Of a DNA stretch of 64,000 bases, positions 1 to 14,100 are shown one piece after another; positions within the stretch are counted from its first letter, which is position 1; each line of letters starts with the position of its first letter. The translations under genes were made by a program, and so were the position numbers. Below the pieces are notes generated by a model that saw only the letters and a program-made list of their open reading frames with translations, was not told the DNA's origin and did no database searches. Source of the stretch: Rhinopithecus roxellana (Eukaryota; Chordata; Mammalia; Primates; Cercopithecidae); contig NC_044551.1 of NCBI RefSeq assembly GCF_007565055.1, forward strand, positions 95,696,089 through 95,760,088. Reading direction: 5' to 3'.

Positions 1-977
1 TGAATAGAACAGAGAACCCAGAAATAAACCCAAATACTTACAGCCAACTGATCGTTGACAAAGCAAACAAAAAGTGGGGAAAGGACACCCTTTTTTAAAA
101 ATGGTGATGGAATAATTGGTTAGCCACATATATAAGAATAAAACTGGACCCTCATCTCTCACCTTATATAAAAATCAACTCAAGATGGATTAAGGACTTA
201 AATCTAAGACCTGAAACTATAAAAATTCCAGACAATAACATTGGAAAAACCCTTCTAGACATTAGCTTAGGCAAGGATTTCATGACCAGGAACTCAAAAG
301 CAAATGCAATAACAACAAAGATATATAGTTGGGACCTAATTGAACTAAAGAGCTTTTGCATGGTGAAAGGAACAGTCAGTAGAGTGAGCAAACAACCCAC
401 AGAGTGGGAGAAAAATCTTCACAATCTATACATCTGACAAAGAACTAATATCCAGAATCACAAAGAATTCAAACAAATCAGTAAGAGAAAAACAAACAAT
501 CACATCTAAAAATGGGCTAAGGATATGAATAGACAATTCTCAAAAGAAGATATACAAGTGGCCAACAAACATATGAAAACATGCTCAACATCACTAATGA
601 TCAGGGAAATGCAAATCAAAACCACAATGCGGTAACACCTTACTCCTGCAAGAATGGTTATAATTAAAAAATCAAAAAACAGTAGATGCTGGCATGGATG
701 CAGTGATCAAGGAACACTTCTACACCACTGGTGGGAATGTAAACTAATACAGCCACTATGGAAAACTGTGAAGATTCCTTTAAAAAGTAAAACTACCATT
801 TGATCAAGCAATCCCACTACTGGGTATCTACCCAGAGGAAAAGAAGTCATTCTACAAAAAAGATACTTGCACATGCATGTTTATAGCAGCACAATTCACA
901 ATTGCAAAATCATGGAACTAACCCAAATGCCCATCAATCAATGAATGTATAAAGAAATTGCGGTATGTATATATACC

Positions 978-1022
<45 letters not shown>

Positions 1023-1380
1023 ATGGAATACTACTCAGCCATTAAAAGGAATGAATTAACAGCATTTGCAGCGATCTGGATGAGATTGAGGACTATTATC
1101 TTAAGTGAAGTAACTCAGGAATGGGAAACCAAACATCACGTGTTCTCACTGATAAGTGGGAGCTAAGCTATGAGGACACAAAGGCATAAGAATGATATAA
1201 TGGACTTTGGGGACGTGGGGGGAAGAATGGGAGGGGGGCGAGGAATAAAAGATTACAAACATGGTGCATTGTATACTGCTAAGGTGACGGGTGCACCAAT
1301 ATCTCACAAATCACCACTAAAGAATGTACTCATGTACCCAAATACCACCTATACCCCAATAATTCATGAAAAAATTTAAA
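1..1380 (+). mobile_element. L1 3' fragment (end of ORF2 and 3' UTR), antisense to DNAH5
   Basis: The sequence reads as the last part of L1 ORF2. The segment from 1023 (gatggaatactactcagcc) is diagnostic, and it ends in a short A-rich tail near 1375. It continues past the left window edge. Frame is broken by many stops, so it is a dead primate-type copy. A TG microsatellite has grown inside it at 980-1019. Confidence 0.9.
980..1019. repeat. (TG)n microsatellite, about 20 units
   Basis: Pure TG dinucleotides within the L1 fragment, seen directly. It probably grew from the TA/TG-rich site in L1 ORF2. Confidence 0.97.
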
Positions 1381-1933
1381 AACATTAATTCAATGTAAAA
1401 AGATGTCAAAAAATTAACTTTTGTCATCATAAATTTGCTTAGAAACTGCTTATATACTAAAAATATCAATTTCCAAAACTTGTGAGGTGAAGAAGCTGCA
1501 GAAGTCATGATATAAATGTAGACTCTCTGAAATAAAGAAGGCCTGAGTTTTAAGGTGTACATTAAACTACATAAAATGTATTTTTTAATAATCAGGTGTC
1601 TTAATAATACTTCGCTTTCTTTTGAACAAATGCAATGTAAAGTACCTCAGGGAAGGATCAGAAAAGCAGTCCTAACCCGTCAGTACACACTTGTAAATCA
1701 ATCATAACTATTAGCATTCTCAACAGGTTTCCTTATGGTTTATATATTGAAAAGATTACATCACATTCACAGATGCAAAAACTTCTTTATCTGGTTCTTT
1801 AAGAAGCTGGTTTTTAAAAGAATGTTTTTTAATTTCAGGAAAATTATTTTTTGCCCTCCTTTCTTCTTCCTCACTCTCCCAACCAAAGCTATCCAACCCC
1901 AGCTGACATCGTGTTAGAATTTCATCAACTCAC
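1381..1933. other. Intron, no recognised element
   Basis: AT-rich intronic sequence between the L1 tail and exon 75. No gene or repeat recognised. Confidence 0.6.
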
Positions 1934-2149
1934 TTCGAAGGGGACATAGTCTGGGGGCAGCTTCTCCAGCATATCATCAGCCAGCCGGGCCACCACCGCT
2001 TCCCGGGTCTCATCCCCTCCACCAGAGCTGTCCTTGGGTTGGATGCCTAGGATGGTGTCCAGCACGTCCTTGGCCAGCTTGCTCTGATAGGTGATGTCAG
2101 CATTGGGGTGCAGCCCAAACACCTCAGGGCTGTCGTAGGCAGGCAAACT
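1934..2149 (-). CDS. DNAH5: DNAH5 exon (human exon 75): C-terminal domain
   Basis: 216 bases, 72 residues, phase 0. [20 protein letters not shown], then [11 protein letters not shown] and ends [18 protein letters not shown](D/E)I is a family hallmark. Acceptor TTTGTTGTTCAG, donor GAA|GTGAGT. The next exon, coding from Val-Lys or similar, is outside the window. Confidence 0.96.
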
Positions 2150-5100
2150 CTGAACAACAAACACCTCAGATAAGTACAGACTGCCAACATAAGCACTGTC
2201 TAAATTTCACTATCTTGGGAAACAAAAATGCTTTTATGAGGATATGCATTGACCTAAGTCTCACTGGTGTCAAGTTACAAACCTCAATAATTTCCCCAGA
2301 AAATAATCAAAAGTTTCCTTTAAAAACCAATTAACATTGAGAAACAGACACTAGGCTCACGGCTCTTTACAATCTGCACCTCAATAAAATTGAATCAGAG
2401 AGAGACTGTCTTGTTATACGACATGCGAGATAGAAAGGGAATTGTGGATTCGTGTTTTGCTTTCTGACAGTCTAATTGAATTCAAACCAGTTGTCCAAAT
2501 CAATGTTGTATAGCTAATGGTTATTATGTTGAGAAGAAACCAGGAAATGACAGCTTTAGTAATCATGGTCCAAATAAAGGCAGCAGGTGGGACTTGTACT
2601 CTCCCAAGGAAAAAGACAGAGACTAGGAAAAGAGATAAACTGAGAAAGCAACAGTCAGAGAGAAAAAACAGAGACAGAGATGTGTGGGACACAGGCAGAA
2701 GCAGGAGAAGCAGGCAAAAAGATCCCCCAACTGTTTGAAGAAAAGGGCAATTTACTGACAATTTGACGCATATTTCTATGTATGAATCTTATCCTTAATT
2801 ATTGTCATACTCATATTTCCCTCCCTTCCTCTCCCTCATTTTATTCCCTCTTGCATAATGTCTTCTTATGAGCTACCTCAAATGCACTGTGAGATGGGGT
2901 GTATATAAAAAATATATGTACAGGCACCCCTAAATTTATACCTTCATGGCCACTTTTCCTATTCAGTGCTGATGATTTAAAGATACATGAAGTACAGTAA
3001 GACAGATATATCTGCTGATTTGAATTAATAAAAGTGCAGAGGTGGTAATATATGATAAACTCATTACATTTATATATCAAAAAACATGTAAATATACTGA
3101 TAAATTTAGCTCTCTGGGGCTGTTATGTTTTAGTTTGTTTACTCTGAGATAAATCTTAGAGACCAAAGAGATGACTAAATAATGATATAATGAATTTTAG
3201 GTATAGAGAAAGAGGACGCAGTCACCTTAAAAATCAGAATTTTTTCCCTACGTATTCCCAAACTGCCTGTAGAAATCTACCTATTCCTTCTTACATCAGT
3301 GCTTCTCAACCAGGGACAATTTTGCCCTCCAGGGTACATTTGGCAATTTCAGGAGGCATTTTTGGTTCTTGCAACTGGTTAGGCGGTTGTTATTGGCATC
3401 CCGTGGACAGAGGCCAGGGATGCTGCTAAACAGCACAGGCCAGGCCCCTACGACAGAATGATCCAACCCTGAATGTCAATAGTGCCAAGGTTGAGAAGCT
3501 CTGTCTTGGAGGAAGCTCTTACACAAAGCAGCTTCCTGGACGTATCCTTAAGCCTGTCCATTAGGCCAGGATTAAGGAGCAGATGTCATGGGATTAGTCA
3601 AATGGATTGGAAAACAGACAAATTGGGTCGAGAAGCTGCCTTTGCCCTACTGCTGTGGCAGCCGAAGTTTCACAGACAGAGAACTCCAGGTGATTTGTGT
3701 AGGTCTCCTAGTTCTAAATCTCCCTAATCTATCATCTTCCTCAAAGAAAATTCCTCCCTAGGGCATTAAAAAAGAGGGGCATGGAAACACGATTCACACA
3801 AAACACACACTCAGAACAAACATAAATATTTTAATCATCCGTTGAGTATAAAAATACAAAGAAAGCCTTCACAGCAAAAGCATTAGTATATATCACCATT
3901 AAAATTTATGGTAAAAGCAACATAGACAGTATAATTAATACCCAAAACTCAAATGGCTACAGATATTTGCTCTATGCATAAAATTCTGAAGTTGACAAAC
4001 CTGGATATATTGAAGATAGTTATCCACTGTGCTGCATCTTGGAATATTGTATCCTTGGTAAAAATTGAAATCTAGTCCAAACATATTTTCGCTGAACCAA
4101 ACCTTAGCAAATGTGTTCAACAATCTCTTATCATAGTCGTCAGTGACTCTGCCCCCATATTGAATCTCTCCTATCATGTAGCGGATGGTGGTCCAGGAGA
4201 CGCCCTGGGACAATTGATAGAATAATTATGTAGAACTGACTACTGTTGCATTATTATTTCCCTGCCAAGTCACACCCATGTATTCACTTTCAACATCATT
4301 CATTCAGTCAGGCATTCTTCCTCAGTACTGCAAAGATGAAGTGTAGAAAGAAAAGTAAAAAGGTAAAGAAGAGTAGTTACTCAATGCTCATGTCCACGAT
4401 TTGAAATAGCCTTTCTTGATGCATTTGTATGTTTTCATACTTCAATACAAATAGAAAATAGTGTTTGCTTTTGAGCTTATTGAGGCAGTTCTTTAGAAAG
4501 CACACACTTCAAACTAATCTGGACTCCCATTTTCATTTTTTAGGATTTTGAAGAACAAGCTTCCCCACCCACACCCCCTGACAACAGGCCCCTTGAGGCT
4601 GTCTTCTTTGGAATGTCAGCTTACTTTTGAGACATAAAATAATAATCAAAACTTGACCAATATTTCCTGAAATCAAGAGGCAAGTGTGACCCAAATTGCC
4701 ATGATGTCAAGATGACTTTGCAAGCACAGCAAATTCTCTTATATAATTTACCCCAAAGCTAGGAGGTCCTGTGAGCTTGATGGCCCAAGCCCACAGCCAC
4801 CAGGGGCACGACGCAGCACGCACAGCAGTACCTTTTTGACATCCATGTCATCCAAGTGGTTTTGGATGAACTGCACAGTGGCATTAAAGTCCGCCTGGTT
4901 AAATTCATAGGGGATATTCCACCCCAGGGCACCGAACTTGCGCCTCTCCTGGACAGCGGAGTGCAGGAAAGCCACTGCGTACAACATGGGCTTCCACTGG
5001 GACCCGGAGGTCACGTCCAGCAGGTCTTGGCTCACACCTGTTGTAGTCAGTTGGGTGAAAAATGTATCATCTCTCAAATGTCTGTATTTTCTACTACTTT

Positions 5101-8100
5101 TATAAGTAATCATTTTTGTAAGTCCCTGATGTTAAAATTCACTTACTTTGGATGATTTTTATGACACTCATGTGACAATAATAATTTAACTTTTGGGTGT
5201 CCAGAGGCCATTTCTTTCTGAAAAATCTTCAAAGAGACTTTGGGGAGAGGAGGAGCTTGCTAACATGGGTCAAGTTCCTGCCAATCTAGAAAGATCATAT
5301 GAGGGCAAAATCAAGATGGAAAGGTAATGACAGTTAAACAAATTCTGCCACTATTACTGTAACTACTGCTCTATTATTATTACTGTTGTTTTGAGCATAT
5401 ACTTGGGGCACATACTTTTAACTAATTTTATATTAATTAAGAGAGTATATAGAGAAGCCCTTTGTACCTGAGTACATGCTCCAAATAACAATGATCGAAA
5501 CATATGCATATACTATATTGTACATATAATTAGATTTATTTATTTTCTTTTACTGCCATTATCCTTCCACCTCTATTTTATCCCCACATTGTCTTATAGA
5601 TTGGCAGGAATTTCAGCCTTGTTAGCAACTCCCCGGAAGTCTCTTTGCAGGTTCTCCAGATTGAAATACAATAATTATATTTATTATGGTTATCAAATAC
5701 ATGATTTTAGTTACAGTTTATTTCAGTTCTCCTGGAGAGATTCTCTTGTCCCTATTTTATATCCGAGAAAATTGAAACTCAGATTGAGTGACTCACACCC
5801 AAGAGAACAAAGTAATTGTCAACAGCAAGGGCCAGAATCAGGATTTCCGACTGAAAGTTCCATGTTCTTTTCATGACCACAAATCCCATACATAAAGCTA
5901 TGAAGCAGAAGAGGCAGCGGCCAAGAGAGTGACCTCAGCCCCAGTCATGATGGGGGCATTTGGGCCTGAGTTTGCTGCCACTGGATTTTTAACTTAGCTA
6001 CCTTCTGACATATGGCCCTAATGAAATGCAGGCAGGCATCACCGTAATTCAGACTCTCCTCTGGGAAGAGACTACTGTACTACTTTAGGTATGGAGCACA
6101 GAGACCATAAATGACCAAATTGTTCATTTTTGATGTTAATTATGTCTAGCTGGAGAACAGCATAGGCTTAAATAGGGCAGTACTGGGAAAACAGGAAACT
6201 AGAAGGTGGGAATCATGAACTCTGATTCGTTAACACTGCCGGGGCATATTCACAAAAGAGGACCATCACCTCCCCATCAGGTTAAACAGTAGTACTATTT
6301 GCTATAACTGTATCCTAGTTAATCCTCTTATAATTTTTTTAGGAAAACAATTTAAGTACAGAAAACTCCTATAGACTCAGAAGTATTTCTGGACTCACCA
6401 CCATATGTTCTTTTCAGTCCTGCCCGGAGGCCCTGTGGAGGATCGTTGGCAAATTTAATGGACATCTGAAGGAGTGTAATGGGAAACTGTTTATGAACCT
6501 CGGTGGTCATCCAGAGGCGGAATGCATCATGTACAAGCTCAGTTTCTATGATTATGTCCATCAGCTCATCCATGAAATCAAGTCCCAGATGGCAGTTCTG
6601 CAGAAGTGCCCATCCTCCCTAAGTCAACGGCAGTAAATGGAAGTTAAGTGGTTTTGTGTTTCACCCAAATTTGAAATTACGACATTCTTTAGAAATTAAG
6701 TAATTACAATTTAAGCCGGGCATGGTGGCTCACACTTGTAATCCCAGCACTTTGGGAGGCCAGGGCAGGCGGATCACGAAGTCAGGAGATCAAGACCACG
6801 GTGAAACCTCGTCTCTACTAAAAATACAAAAAATTAGCCGGGCGTGGTGGCAGGCACCTGTAGTCCCAGCTACTCAGGAGGCTGAGGCAGGAGAATGGCG
6901 TGAACCCGGGAGGCAGAGCTTGCAGTGAGCCAAGGTCGAGATCACGCCACTGCACTCTAGCTTGGCCTACAGAAACCACTTTAAATTAATCTAGGTCAAA
7001 TCTCAGAAAACAAAAATGTTTAATTGAGACAAGCTATTTTTTTTTTTAGTCCATGTATTTGTTCCAGTATACACTAGTATGCAATTGTACCAATACTATG
7101 TGTTTGCAATCATGAATATAATCAAAGTTAAACATAAAAGGACTTCCAAGTAAAGATGGTTGATTGAAAACATCCATTTAACTCAGATCCCTCCCCAAAT
7201 TCCATTAAAACTACAATGAAGAAAATTTTTAGAGGCATGAACTCTTAAGGACGGTGACAGAGAGAGTGAAGGCATTATCACTAACATTTAAAAGAGGTTC
7301 AAGAAAGTTGAATCCTAAACTAGCATTTAGAGAAAGCTGAGATGCAACCTGACATATACCACATAACTCCCCAAATTCTGCCTGCCTTAATGAAAAATGA
7401 GAAGTTGATTTTCTACAGAAGGCAAAACAGGGTCTAGATTGGAGGATACCAGCACATTGAGGGAATAGGTACTACACTGAAATCAGGTGGAAGAATGATT
7501 GCCTGCTGAATTTTGAGACCTGCGACTTCCTGCCTCCCACTAGTTCTCAGAATCCTGGCAACAGAGCATACACCCTTTAGAATGTGGAAGAACCTTCCCT
7601 GGGAATCTGACCACACTAAAAAGAACAAGAGCTTTAGAAAATAATAAGCCATATCTTTTGCCTGAATTATACCATAAGTATAGGAAGATCTTTGTGTAAT
7701 GCAACTCAGGCAAAATTGGGGGTCATGTAACAACAATTTCCTCAATATCTAATCTATAAAATATTTTTGCTAAAATCATCTACAAGATCCAGATCATAAT
7801 CTTGAGGTGTTTTTCTATAACCCATCTTAGATCATTGACTAGAGCAGCATGAGTTGTCTTTCAAAAAAAAAAGCATTAGATCTAAAGTCTTAGCAGTTAC
7901 ACGTAAAACTGATAATTTAGAGATTTCACATTTCCCTTATATCTTCTTCAGAAATTTACAGTACTGATGAATAAATTATCTAACCTTTTACCCTTCAAAA
8001 ATTTCAATTGATACCGTTCACAATTCAAAACAAAAAGGAAATCCAATATAAAACACAGCAACTACAAAATGACTTCAGTTTCTCTCTTTTATCCAGCATA

Positions 8101-11100
8101 GACATGAACCCTGCCCTGAGATTCCTTCTTTTGTATTTTGCTTTGTTTTGGTTTGTGAGAAAGGGTCTCATTCTGTCACCCAGGCTGGACTGCAGTGACT
8201 GCAGCCTCTACCTTCCCAGATCAAGTGATCCTCCCACCTCAGCTTCCAACGGAGATGGGACCACAGGCACATGCCACCACGTCCAGTTAATTTTTTTTGT
8301 AAAGATGGGGTCTATATTACCCAGGCTGGTCTTGAACTCCTGGGCTCAAGCAATCCTTAGCCTCGGCCTCCCAAAGTGCTGAGATTACAGTTGTGAGGCA
8401 TCACACCTAGGTGATCTAAACTTCTTAGGTGAGAACTCTGATGTTCCATCTTCACCCCCAGAATCCCATTTCTTTGGGATTGCCATTCTCTGCATTAAAT
8501 GTTTTGTTTTCAACTTACTGAGTATACCATCCACTTTGCTATCCCTGGGTAGTTGATTTATTTGCCACATTGCCTCAAAAGTTTTAATGTTAGCTTAAAT
8601 TAAAAAAAAAAAAATGCTGTTTAGTAAACAGCAGGCCGCATATAAATTTAAACTCCTAATGATTTATATTTTTCTTCTGCATTGCTATTCCATAATCTGT
8701 AATATGAACAGGATGGCACAAAAGTAGACACTCAGCCTTACATTCGCCATGGTCTGCTGCAAGAGCTTCCGAGCATGGACCTCCTGGCCCTGCCCCATGG
8801 ACACATAACGGGTTTCTATTTTTAATCTCTTCCCCAAGGCAATGATGGAATCTGTGGGGTCTGAGCCCATAGACAGGAGGCAGATGAGTGGCGTCCGTGG
8901 ATCAGATTCCTCCCACGTCTTCTCCAAGTCTAGAATAACACCTTCAGCATATTTTTCTCCCATGGAGTCCACGATGTACTTGCGGGCCTGCCAAAAACAG
9001 CATACAAGTCAGTAAAAGCCTTTCCAACTATTTCATGTGGATAATGCAATATAGTTTCCAAAATTCATTTTTGTAACGATCTCAATGATGTCCACAGTAA
9101 CCCTATCAGGGAAACAGGGTAGAGACTGTTTTGTCATATTTGTTTGTTTATATCTCCATTCTATAGGTGGGAAGACTGTGTTGCTTACTCAGTACAAAAT
9201 CAGACAGTCAAAAGAACCAAAGTTGTGCCAGGCGTGGTGGCTCAAGCCTGTAATCCCAGCACTTTGGGAGGCCGAGACGGGCGGATCATGAGGTCAGGAG
9301 ATCGAGACCATCCTGGCTAACACGGTGAAACCCCGTCTCTACTAAAAAAATACAAAAATCTAGCCGGGCGAGGTGGCGGGCGCCTGTAGTCCCAGCTACT
9401 CCGGAGGCTGAGGCAGGAGAATGGCGTGAACCCGGGACGCGGAGCTTGCAGTGAGCTGAGATCCAGCCACTGCACTCCAGCCTGGGCGACAGAGCGAGAC
9501 TCCGCCTCAAAAAAAAAAAAAAAAAAAAGAACCAAAGTTGTATGACTCCTGGTCTGAAACCCATTTCAATATACTGGTTGCTTCCTGCTACACCAGAAAA
9601 TAAAAATACTGGGAAACTATTGTTTAGGATGCTCTAAGGCAAATATTTATGCATGTAAATAATAAAGTAAGCAACACAATACCTGCAATGTAATGGGTAC
9701 TGATCAAATAGATAATTACTGAGTGACTACTTGCATGAAATGTATTGGATATTTGCTGAATGAATGAATGAGTTTTTAAAGATTTAATCCATAATCTCTC
9801 TCCTCATCATTGTCGTCGTTCCTTCCCATATTTGGCTCATCCCTTTACTATTAATTGTGTTTTGAATGAAATCCATACTCAAAATATCACAGATTTTGTC
9901 AACTTTATTACAGCCATAGAAACAAATTCTGGTAACAACAAATTCCTTTTTCAAATGAGGTGAAAGAGTTATAATTTATTTTTCAACAAACAATATTGTG
10001 AATATGACCCCTTAGTCTATATTCTCTGCCTTCTAAATAATTAAATTCCCTCAAAAACATTTTTTCCTCCTATTCGTGTGATCTTCTTCCACCTTAGATG
10101 GATAAAACCCAAGTTTCTCTCCCCAGCAGCATTCCCCACAAAAATCATTTTCACATAACTTAGGCGTGGGTGCAACATGACCTGTAACTCTCCCAAGGGC
10201 AACGCAGGTGACCCTCCCGACTCCAATTCCCATAGAAACACAAAACAGCTTCAGATGGAGCTTCCCTTGAATCAGACAGGTTTCAGATAGACCTGGACCA
10301 AAGGGGAGCCAGAGCTGGTTCAGTCATCATCCTTGACTTTAAAACATCAGAATTTGATTTTTAGCCAGTAATGTGGGCTCATCCTTCATCTTCAATATCT
10401 TGCTATCCCCCATTCATCCTCAAAATGTACCCCAAGCATCTGAGCTTACAAATTGGTGTGATGTTTCCCACTTGTGTTTGCCTTCTTTGTGGGTTACAAT
10501 GAAAGAGAAGTGGCCACCACAGAGGAATCTCCTGGCTTACTATGTCCTCTCGTAGCTTGGTAAGAGAGGTAAAATGGGTGCCACATGAGTCTAGACTGTT
10601 GAACGACTGGCTTGGTCCTACTTTCTGATTCCACCTGGTGTGTGAAGACTTCTCACACAAGCTTCATCATTAATATAGCCAGGTAAAGGGTGTCTGAAAC
10701 TTGGTCATCATGAAATGTCCATCTTCCTTCTGAGAGTGCAAAACACAAAAAGAGGAGCGTTCACATTCCCTAACTCAGACCAGCTAATTCAGAAACAGCT
10801 GGGCCATTTTACTGTGGATCTCTTCTCCTTCTAAAGTCATAATCCTCCTCATAAAGTCCATTCCCCCATACCAATGGCAGATTAAGAGGCATGCCAACTT
10901 TGTAGAATACACAGGACTTCCTGCCTTGGCAACTATTTCTAGATGGCTTTGGGGAAAGACTTCTACCTGGTTTCCCAAAGGAACAAGAAATGGTGGTCAG
11001 GCCCTCTTTGACAGGACTAGGCCACTGGCAATGAAATGACCAAACAGCACCTGGGCCCCTCACCCACAAAGAGGCTCACACCTTCCGACCTTCCTCTTTA

Positions 11101-14100
11101 TTAGTTCAGTGGCTGGGAGGTTTTGAGGAGGTGAATTTCAGTCCAGTTGAATTTGAGGCACGGGATGCTATTTATTTTCATGCCCCTCAATACTTTTTCT
11201 AGGTTGGGCAGATCCAATATCTAAATCTCTATCTTGTATATAAAAGCCTACATATTTTTTCTACAGCCTCTGGCAGGTGTTTGTTAAGTTTGACTGCCAC
11301 GTTCTTTGACTTCCCCAAATGTCTACTCCATGTACACATTCAGTCACAGTCACCCAAACAGGGAGTCCTGTGATCAGGAAGGACTTCAAAGGCTGGACAC
11401 CGAGGCATTCCACAGTTGCAGCAGTTTCTCAGCCACATGTACTGCCATCACTGCAGCATCTCTATAGTGCAACTCATCAAGATTCAAGCACTTTCTACCC
11501 CAGGGTAGCAAGGGTCTCAACATGGCCAATTCTGCCATAACTCAGCATTGACCCAGTTCAGGTATTACCATCCAAGCCATGAGTTAACATGCTAGAATAC
11601 TGAGGGGCCAGATGGTAAATATTTTAGACTTTGGTGGCCAAATCATCTCTATTGCAACTCAACTCTGCCATTGTTGCACAAAAGCCAGTCGTAGGCACAC
11701 AAATAAAAAGCACAGCTATGTTCCAATAAAATGTTAGGGACACTGAAATGTGAATGTCATACAGTCTTCACTTGTCACAAAATATTAGTCTTCTGGTGAT
11801 TTTTTTCAGGTATTTAAAAATATAATTCTTAAGTAGCCAGCTGAACATAAACAGACAGTGGGCCTAATGTTGTTGGCAGGCCCTAGGTTCCCAACCTCTG
11901 GAACAGATAACAACAGGGAAGGCTGCTTCACTTATAACTGGAGAAAGGACCTTTGGTCATAATTCCAGTTCCTGGGAAGGGATATTCTTAAATAGGGTCA
12001 CAGTCATGGTTCAAACTGGCTCTAAGCCTAAGGGATGTAATGAGTCTATGGGGCAAAGATGTAATATGCAAGGATGCTCAGCAACCCCAGGTAAGGCCCC
12101 ACTGCGGGAGGCATGGATCTGAAACTACACATGTGTGCATTAGAAAGAGCACATTTCTTCATCTTCTTTACTTCAGCTTCAACCCAACACCCTGCATTAT
12201 CTCACCGGGCCAGTAGGACAATAATTCCAGGCATCACTCAGTCTCCCCATCTTTCCAAAGTCTTGGGAGCCCATCCCTTGCACCAGTGTGCCCTGGATGC
12301 AGGACATGGAGTCAAAGGAAATTATTTTGGAGATTCAAGATTTAAGGACCGCCCTGCTGTGTTTCAGACTTGCATAGGGCCTACTAGTCATTTCTTTTGG
12401 CCAATTTCTCCCTCCTGGAATGATAATATGCCTTACTACCATTGTATCTTGGGAGTAAATAATTTGTTTTGATTTTACAGGCTCATAGGTGGGAGGAGAT
12501 GAGTCTCAGAGAAACTTAGGACTTTGGACTTGATGCTGTAACAAGACTTTGGGGGATGATTAGGAAGAGATGATTGAATTTTGCAATGTGAGAAGGACAT
12601 GAGATTTGAGGGGCCATGGGAGGAATAATATAATTTGAATGTTTGCCCCCTTCAAATCTCATGTTGAACTGTAATCCCCAGGGATGGAGGTGGGGCCTGG
12701 TGGGGGGTGTTTGGCTCATAGAGATGAGTCCCACAGAATGGCTTGGTGCTGTACTCATGATAGTGAGTGAGTTCTTCCCAGATCTGGTTGTTTAAAAGTG
12801 TGCAGCATCTCCCCACTCTCTCTTGCTCTGGCTCTCGCCATGTGACACGCCAGCTCCTCCTGCACCTTCTGCCATGATTGAAAGTTTCCTGAAGCCTCAC
12901 CAGAAGCTGAGCAGATGCCAGCCCCATGCTTTCTGTACAACCTGCAGAACCATGAGCCAATTAAACTTCTTTTCTTTATAAATTACCCAGTGTCAGGTAT
13001 TTATTTATAGCAGTGAAAAAACTAACAAACCATATTAGATGATTCACCTCATGCAACAGATATAAACCTTGGCCCATGACCCTCTCCTCTGTCCCAGGCA
13101 GGGCAACAGGTTTTAAGACTAGAGAAGTGTTTTAAGACACGAGGTCAGGAGATCGAGACCATCCTGGCTAACACGGTGAAACCCCGTCTCTACTAAAAAA
13201 ATACAAAAAATTAGCCGGGCGAGGTGGCGGGCGCCTGTAGTCCCAGCTACTCCGGAGGCTGAGGCAGGAGAATGGCGTAAACCCGGGAGGCGGAGCTTGC
13301 AGTGAGCTGAGATCCGGCCACTGCACTCCAGCCTGGGCGACAGAGCGAGACTCCGTCTCAAAAAAAAAACAAACAAACAAACAAAAAAGACTAGAGAAGT
13401 GAACAAATGGTCCGGCCCTTATGAAGCTTGACCCCCACCTATATGCCGGGATGAGACATACATTGAGCAAGTAATAGCAAAATAACTAGTTTGAAGGATT
13501 TATGACTTGCAGGGTGACATGAAAGTATGAAACCGATTAATCTTGCAGAAATATATCAGAGAAGGCTCCCTTGTGAAAGAAGCATTTAAGCTGTTGCTTG
13601 GATAATGAATGGGATTTATCGAGGCAAAGACGACAGCTAAGTGGGTCAGAGCCTGTGCATTCTATGCAGAAGAAACATATGCAGAGACCATGAAGCAGAA
13701 AAGAGCAAGTCACTGGCTAGGGACAGGAGGACACCCATAATAACTGATGTAAGAGTTAATTCAGGTGTGGCAAGCCAGACTTCTGCACAGCCTGCCAGCC
13801 TTTAAAGACAGCCAACACCCCACTGAGGAGTGCTGCATTTTCATACATTGCTCTTCACACAACTCTGCAGAACTTGTTCATCCCAATATGTGGTACCAAT
13901 GCAACAGATTCAGCCTTTGAATGGGGAGAAAATGAACAAATAACCTGCACACCTGTGCCAACCTCCCTTTGTTGAGTATTTGTTTTTTGAGATGCAGTCT
14001 CACCCTGATACCTAGGCTGGGTGCAGTGGCACGATCTCGGCTCACTGCAGCCTCCACTTTCCGAGTTCAAGCGATTCTCCTGCCATAGCCTCCCAAGTAG

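Noticed and set aside
8008..8382. 124-codon open frame
   Set aside because: Its C-terminal half is the translated reverse of an Alu, a common false protein.
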